Positions 6,020-9,452 of a stretch of DNA of 9,452 bases are shown here, in pieces. Within the stretch, counting starts at the first letter, position 1. Each line of letters opens with the position of its first letter. The translations under genes and the position numbers were made by a program. The stretch lies in NCBI GenBank assembly GCA_013360825.1, contig JABWAY010000153.1, forward strand, positions 1 through 9,452. Reading direction: 5' to 3'. The DNA is from Candidatus Brocadiia bacterium. GTDB taxonomy: Bacteria; Planctomycetota; MHYJ01; WSZJ01. The notes under the pieces were generated by a model. That model was given only the letters and a program-made list of their open reading frames with translations, was not told the DNA's origin and searched no databases.

Positions 6020-8257
6020 GGGAAGCAGATCCTGCCAGCCCGCCGGGTCCCCGGCGGCGATGCGGGCGTGCCCTCTCAGACGCCGGATCGGCATCGACGG
6101 CTCGAGGCGCCACGCGCGTTCGAGCTCCCGGACGGCGCCCGCCGCGTCCCCCCCGGCCATCAGAGCCTCGGCCAGGACCAGCCGGCCGGCGACCATCCCC
6201 GGCGCCAGGTCGACCAGCTCCCGCGCCCTCTCCGCCCCGGCCCCCGCCCGCCCGGATCCAAGGAGAACACGCACCAGCGCCAGGTGAGCAGGCAGGAATC
6301 CGCGATCGAGCCGGACCGCCTCCTCCAGCGGAACAACCCCCTCCGCCGCCCCGCCGGTCTTCGCGGCGATCCTCCCCGCAATCCAGGCCGATTCCACAGT
6401 CGTCTCCTTCACCCGCGCCAGCGACTCCCGCGCCTCCGCCAGCCGCCCCTGCGCCAGCCTCAGCGCCGCCAGCTCCGTGTGAACCAGCTGGTCCCCCTCC
6501 TTCTCCGCTCCCATCAGCGGCTGGACCTCCTGAAGCCGCCCGCTCTCGATCATCGACAGAATCCTCAGGTGCCGCCCTCTCCGCGTCTCCACCCAGCGGT
6601 GCGCGGCACCGTTCAGAATCCCGACCGCCGCCCCCGGCGCCCCCTGGCGCCAGAGAATCTCTCCCCGCAGCTCGTGGGCCATCGGCTCCTCCGGCCACCG
6701 CGCCAGCAGCCGGGTGCTCAGCGCCGAGGCCACCGCACCCTGCACCGGATCGGCCATCGCCGCGCGCGTCTCCTCAAGGTCGCGCCGGAACGCCTCGCGC
6801 GACCAGTCCCCCGCCCCCCCGTCCAGATCCTCCGGCGGCCTCGCCGCGATCGCCCGCACGACGCGCGAAAGCCCCTCGTGCGCCCGCTCGTTCCCCGGGT
6901 CGTCCCGCAATATCGATTCGTACAGCACCTTCGCGCTCGGCAGCAGCCCCGGACTCTTCGCCGCCTTCTCCTCGAGCTCCGCCGCCTGCTCCAGATCCCT
7001 CTCGATCGTCTGCAGCTCCGCAATGTTCCGCCAGACGAAGATCCCGAGAAGCGCCGACGGCAGGAGGATCGCGGCGGCGAGCGCGGCGGCCAGGGCCGGG
7101 TTCCGCTCCACCTTCCGGCGCGTGCGCCCCCAGAGCCCGATCGGCCGCGCCTGGATCGGCTCCCCCGACATGTACCGCCCCAGATCCAGCGCCAGCTCCC
7201 GCGCGTCCGCGTACCGCCGAGGCGGGTCCTTCTCCAGACACTTCATCACGATCGTCTCAAGATCCTCGTGCACCTTCGGCGATGACTTCCGCACCGGCTC
7301 CGGCTCGGAATGAATCGTCGCGTAGACGCTCGCCGCAGCCTGGTCCGCGTCAAACGGCAGCTTCCCCGTCAGCATCTCGTACAGGATCACGCCGACCGCG
7401 AACACGTCCGCAGGCGGCCCCACGATCTCCTGCAGCCCGAGCGCCTGCTCCGGCGCCATGTACGACGGGGTCCCGAAGACATCCCCGGCGATCGTCAGCC
7501 GCGTCACCACCGTCCGGTCCACCGCAAGCCCGAAATCCACCACCTTCGCCTGCCCCCCCTTCGGCGTCGGGATCACCAGCACGTTCTCCGGCTTCATGTC
7601 CCGGTGCGTGATCCCCGCTTCGTGCGCCGACCCCAGCCCCTCCGCCGCCTGCCGCACCAGTTCCACCCGCCGCCTCAACTCCGGCCCCGTCGCCCGCGTC
7701 TGGATCCGGCTCCGCAGCGTCTCGCCGGGGACGTACTCGAGCGCGATGAACACCGTGTCCGCCTCCGCGCCGACCTCGTACACCTGCACGATGTTCGGGT
7801 GCGCCAGCCGGGCCGCGGCGCGCGCCTCACGGAGGAAGCGTTCCCGGTGGTCGTCGTGGCGCGCGTGCTCCTCGTGGAGCATCTTGATCGCCGCCCACCT
7901 CCCCAGGAGGTTGTCCCAGGCCTTCCAGATCGCCCCCATCCCGCCCGATCCGATCCGCTCGATCAGCGTGTACCGCCCGAACGCGCTCCGCGGATCCCGC
8001 TGCGCATCCGCCACCTCCGGCGGAACGACGCGCGTGTGGGACGTCGTCACGATCTCGCCCGGGATCTTCGTCGTGGACTTGTGGCTGTGGTCCCGCTTGA
8101 TCCGCTCCACATCCGACGTCCGCAGCAGCCCGGCGTCGACGAGGGTGTGCAGCAGGCCCGTGGTCCGGCTCGCCGGTTCCGCAATGACCCGGTCGAGCTC
8201 CACGGTCGACAGGAGGCCCTCTTCAACGGCGATTCGGGCGATCTCGGAGTCTTTCAT
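6017..8257 (-). CDS. Membrane-anchored Ser/Thr protein kinase with TPR-like C-terminal region
   Basis: This 746-residue protein is a Hanks-type kinase expected to phosphorylate Ser/Thr in the cytoplasm. Residues 1-57 form two similar helical modules (EEGLLSTVELDRVI and DAGLLRTSDVERI). The kinase domain is about 96-363. It has a glycine loop GSGGMGAIW (103-111), lysine K125 in AAIK, E144 in helix C, catalytic HRDMKPEN (218-225, D220), DFG (241-243) and MAPE (267-270), all intact, so it should be active. A transmembrane helix lies at about 388-409, followed by a short charged coil. An Ala/Leu/Arg-rich helical region to the end resembles degenerate TPR repeats and is probably extracytoplasmic, perhaps a sensor or docking part. 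The start at 8257 is chosen because the extension to 8383 is low-complexity and would run into lpxD. No Shine-Dalgarno is visible. The gene is divergent from lpxD; its targets are unknown. Confidence 0.93.
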   Translation of the reverse strand: MKDSEIARIAVEEGLLSTVELDRVIAEPASRTTGLLHTLVDAGLLRTSDVERIKRDHSHKSTTKIPGEIVTTSHTRVVPPEVADAQRDPRSAFGRYTLIERIGSGGMGAIWKAWDNLLGRWAAIKMLHEEHARHDDHRERFLREARAAARLAHPNIVQVYEVGAEADTVFIALEYVPGETLRSRIQTRATGPELRRRVELVRQAAEGLGSAHEAGITHRDMKPENVLVIPTPKGGQAKVVDFGLAVDRTVVTRLTIAGDVFGTPSYMAPEQALGLQEIVGPPADVFAVGVILYEMLTGKLPFDADQAAASVYATIHSEPEPVRKSSPKVHEDLETIVMKCLEKDPPRRYADARELALDLGRYMSGEPIQARPIGLWGRTRRKVERNPALAAALAAAILLPSALLGIFVWRNIAELQTIERDLEQAAELEEKAAKSPGLLPSAKVLYESILRDDPGNERAHEGLSRVVRAIAARPPEDLDGGAGDWSREAFRRDLEETRAAMADPVQGAVASALSTRLLARWPEEPMAHELRGEILWRQGAPGAAVGILNGAAHRWVETRRGRHLRILSMIESGRLQEVQPLMGAEKEGDQLVHTELAALRLAQGRLAEARESLARVKETTVESAWIAGRIAAKTGGAAEGVVPLEEAVRLDRGFLPAHLALVRVLLGSGRAGAGAERARELVDLAPGMVAGRLVLAEALMAGGDAAGAVRELERAWRLEPSMPIRRLRGHARIAAGDPAGWQDLLP

Positions 8258-8370
8258 CGGCGCGGGGGAAAGGGTATCGCGAAAGCGGGGTTGGAGGGAA
8301 GAACGATGCAGTCGGGGTTTCGCCGGCCCGGGCGCTGGCGCGGCGGCGGATCTCCCCATACACTGCCCGG
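8258..8370. promoter_or_regulatory. Divergent intergenic region between kinase and lpxD
   Basis: This 113-bp region must carry the 5' signals for two genes running apart. Neither start has a clear Shine-Dalgarno. On the + strand TACACT (8359-8364, 4 of 6 against TATAAT) ends 6 nt before the lpxD ATG, which would give a leaderless transcript if real, but I see no matching -35 element. On the minus strand the 25 nt before the kinase ATG are pyrimidine-rich. No operator repeat was recognised. Confidence 0.35.
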
Positions 8371-9387
8371 ATGCCCACGGCACGCGATCTGGCCGCCTGG
8401 ATTCAGGCGGAGCTCGTCGGAGACCCGGACGTGGAAGTCCGCGACGTCGGCTCGATCGACGCCGCGCGCCCCGGGGACGCGGTCTTCGCCCTCGACGCGA
8501 AATTCCTGACGGCCGCGGAACAGACGCCCTGCGCCGTCGTCGTCACGCCCCGGACGCTCACCAGCACGCAGAAAACGCTTCTGCGCGTCGACGACCCCCG
8601 GCTCTCCTTCCCGGAGCTGGTGGACCGGCTGCGGCCGCAGGAGCGGCCGGCGCCGGGGATCCACGCGACCGCCGCGGTCTCGCGGGATGCGCAGCTCTCG
8701 ACGACGGTGAGCATCGGGGCGCACGCGGTCATCGAGTCCGGGGCGCAGATCGGGGAACGCGCCGTCGTCGGCCCGGGGTGCATCGTCGGATCGGATGCGC
8801 GGATCGGCGACGACACCACGCTGGTCGCGTCCGTGACCGTCTACCACGGCTGCCGGATCGGAGCCCGCTGCCTGCTCCATGCCGGAGTCGTCGTCGGGTC
8901 CGACGGATTCGGTTTCGCGGCGGACGCGAAGGGACGCCACCGGAAGATCCGGCAGGTGGGGATCGCGGTGATCGGGGACGACGTGGAGATCGGCGCGAAC
9001 TCCGCGATCGACCGGGCGACCTTCGGCGAAACGGTGGTCGGCGACGGCACGAAGATCGACAACCTCGTGCACATCGGCCATAACGTCAGGATCGGGAAGC
9101 ACGTGATCGTGTGCGCGGGGGTCGGCATCTCCGGCTCCTGCGAGATCGGGGATCACGCCGTCCTGCTGGGCCAGGCCGGGATGAAGGATCATCTCAAGGT
9201 CGGGCGCGGCGCGATCGTCATGCCCCAGTCCGGGCTCCGGGAAGACGTCCCCGACGGCGCCCATGTCTTCGGCTCCCCCGCCCGCACCCGCATGGAACGC
9301 GAACGCGTCTGGGTCGCGGAGGGGAAACTGCCGGAACTTCTCAAGCGGGTCGCGGCGATCGAGAAGAAACTGCAGGGCCCGGGGTGA
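8371..9387 (+). CDS. lpxD: UDP-3-O-acylglucosamine N-acyltransferase LpxD
   Basis: This 338-residue protein is the usual length for LpxD, which transfers a 3-hydroxyacyl chain from acyl-ACP to the 2-amine of UDP-3-O-acylglucosamine, the third step of lipid A synthesis. The N-terminal uridine-binding domain (1-95) has the typical opening (ARDLAAWIQAELVGD) and SID-AARPGDAVF. A left-handed beta-helix of hexapeptide repeats spans about 97-290. The family motifs GSDGFGFA (176-183), IDRATFGETVVGDGTKIDN (213-231) and HIGHNV (234-239) are present. H237 corresponds to catalytic His239 of E. coli. A C-terminal helix (312-335) ends the chain as in LpxD trimers. The ATG at 8371 fits the family N-terminus but lacks a ribosome-binding site. 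The gene stands alone here: the next gene is convergent, so there is no fabZ-lpxA directly downstream. Confidence 0.96.
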   Translation: MPTARDLAAWIQAELVGDPDVEVRDVGSIDAARPGDAVFALDAKFLTAAEQTPCAVVVTPRTLTSTQKTLLRVDDPRLSFPELVDRLRPQERPAPGIHATAAVSRDAQLSTTVSIGAHAVIESGAQIGERAVVGPGCIVGSDARIGDDTTLVASVTVYHGCRIGARCLLHAGVVVGSDGFGFAADAKGRHRKIRQVGIAVIGDDVEIGANSAIDRATFGETVVGDGTKIDNLVHIGHNVRIGKHVIVCAGVGISGSCEIGDHAVLLGQAGMKDHLKVGRGAIVMPQSGLREDVPDGAHVFGSPARTRMERERVWVAEGKLPELLKRVAAIEKKLQGPG

Positions 9388-9393
9388 CCGCCG

Positions 9394-9406
9394 GGCCGGA
9401 CCGGCC
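9394..9406. terminator. Palindrome between convergent stops, possible bidirectional terminator
   Basis: GGCCGGACCGGCC is a perfect inverted repeat around a central A, placed inside the 21-bp gap between the lpxD stop and the stop of the facing reading frame. As RNA it could form a 5-bp GC stem with a 3-nt loop from either strand. It has no U-tract, and chance palindromes are common at this GC content. Confidence 0.25.
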
Positions 9407-9408
9407 GC

Positions 9409-9450
9409 TCAGGCCCCCGGCTTCGCCCCCGTCTGCGCCGCCCGCGCGGC
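9409..9450 (-). CDS. Possible C-terminal end of a minus-strand gene (partial)
   Basis: Reading inwards from the right edge, one minus-strand frame gives AARAAQTGAKPGA and then TGA at 9411-9409. The Ala/Lys/Gly-rich tail looks like an ordinary protein C-terminus, and convergent placement 21 bp from the lpxD stop is sensible. With only 13 codons visible the product cannot be named, and the other two frames are also open up to at least this point, so this is a weak call. Confidence 0.3.
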   Translation of the reverse strand, partial: AARAAQTGAKPGA

Positions 9451-9452
9451 CT

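Noticed and set aside
8258..8383. N-terminal extension of the kinase to the ATG at 8383
   Set aside because: The added 42 residues are low-complexity, would overlap the lpxD start, and have no ribosome-binding site.
6013..9083. Long + strand frames opposite the kinase (532 aa at 6013-7611, 399 aa at 7310-8509, 541 aa at 7458-9083)
   Set aside because: They are low-complexity Pro/Arg/Ser products antisense to the kinase; the last also runs out of frame into lpxD. No motif or ribosome-binding site supports them.
8254..9264. A 336-aa minus-strand frame opposite lpxD
   Set aside because: It is a shadow of lpxD with repetitive Asp/Arg/His composition that mirrors the hexapeptide repeats.

Overview
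The window is very GC-rich, almost entirely coding, and holds eight protein genes or gene parts. An lpxD gene for lipid A synthesis points to a Gram-negative, LPS-making bacterium. The transmembrane Ser/Thr kinase has a juxtamembrane stretch (GEPIQARPIG...ERNPALAAAL) of a style common in Planctomycetota and similar phyla. Several starts lack a clear Shine-Dalgarno sequence, which would also fit such a lineage. The phylum is an inference and I do not fix it further. I found no tRNA, rRNA, CRISPR array, insertion sequence, integrase or other mobile-element sign.

Layout. The left edge (1-696, + strand) holds the C-terminal part of a PLP-dependent D-cysteine desulfhydrase/ACC deaminase-like enzyme. 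It overlaps, by ATGA, a 100-aa protein with two membrane helices and a zinc ribbon. These genes converge on a long minus-strand run. In transcription order that run is a membrane Ser/Thr kinase with a TPR-like C-terminus (8257-6017), an MCAD-like acyl-CoA dehydrogenase (5953-4811), a small ABM-fold protein with the IsdG/IsdI heme-degradation residues N6/W66/H76 (4803-4465), a small membrane protein with two His-His motifs (4342-3977), and a tricorn-type S41 protease with a signal peptide (3971-723). The kinase diverges from lpxD (8371-9387, +) across a 113-bp region. lpxD faces what is probably the tail of another minus-strand gene at the right edge.

How the genes may work together. Acyl-CoA dehydrogenase and the ABM protein are separated by 7 nt, and the dehydrogenase stop codon contributes to the next Shine-Dalgarno. 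The His-rich membrane protein and the protease are separated by 5 nt. A candidate promoter lies just upstream of the dehydrogenase. The four-gene run is therefore plausibly one operon, possibly with read-through from the kinase. The most interesting point is the predicted heme-degrading monooxygenase next to an unrecognised histidine-rich membrane protein and an exported peptide-degrading protease. Joint work on heme or hemoprotein turnover is speculation from gene order. No stretch longer than about 125 bp lacks a gene.
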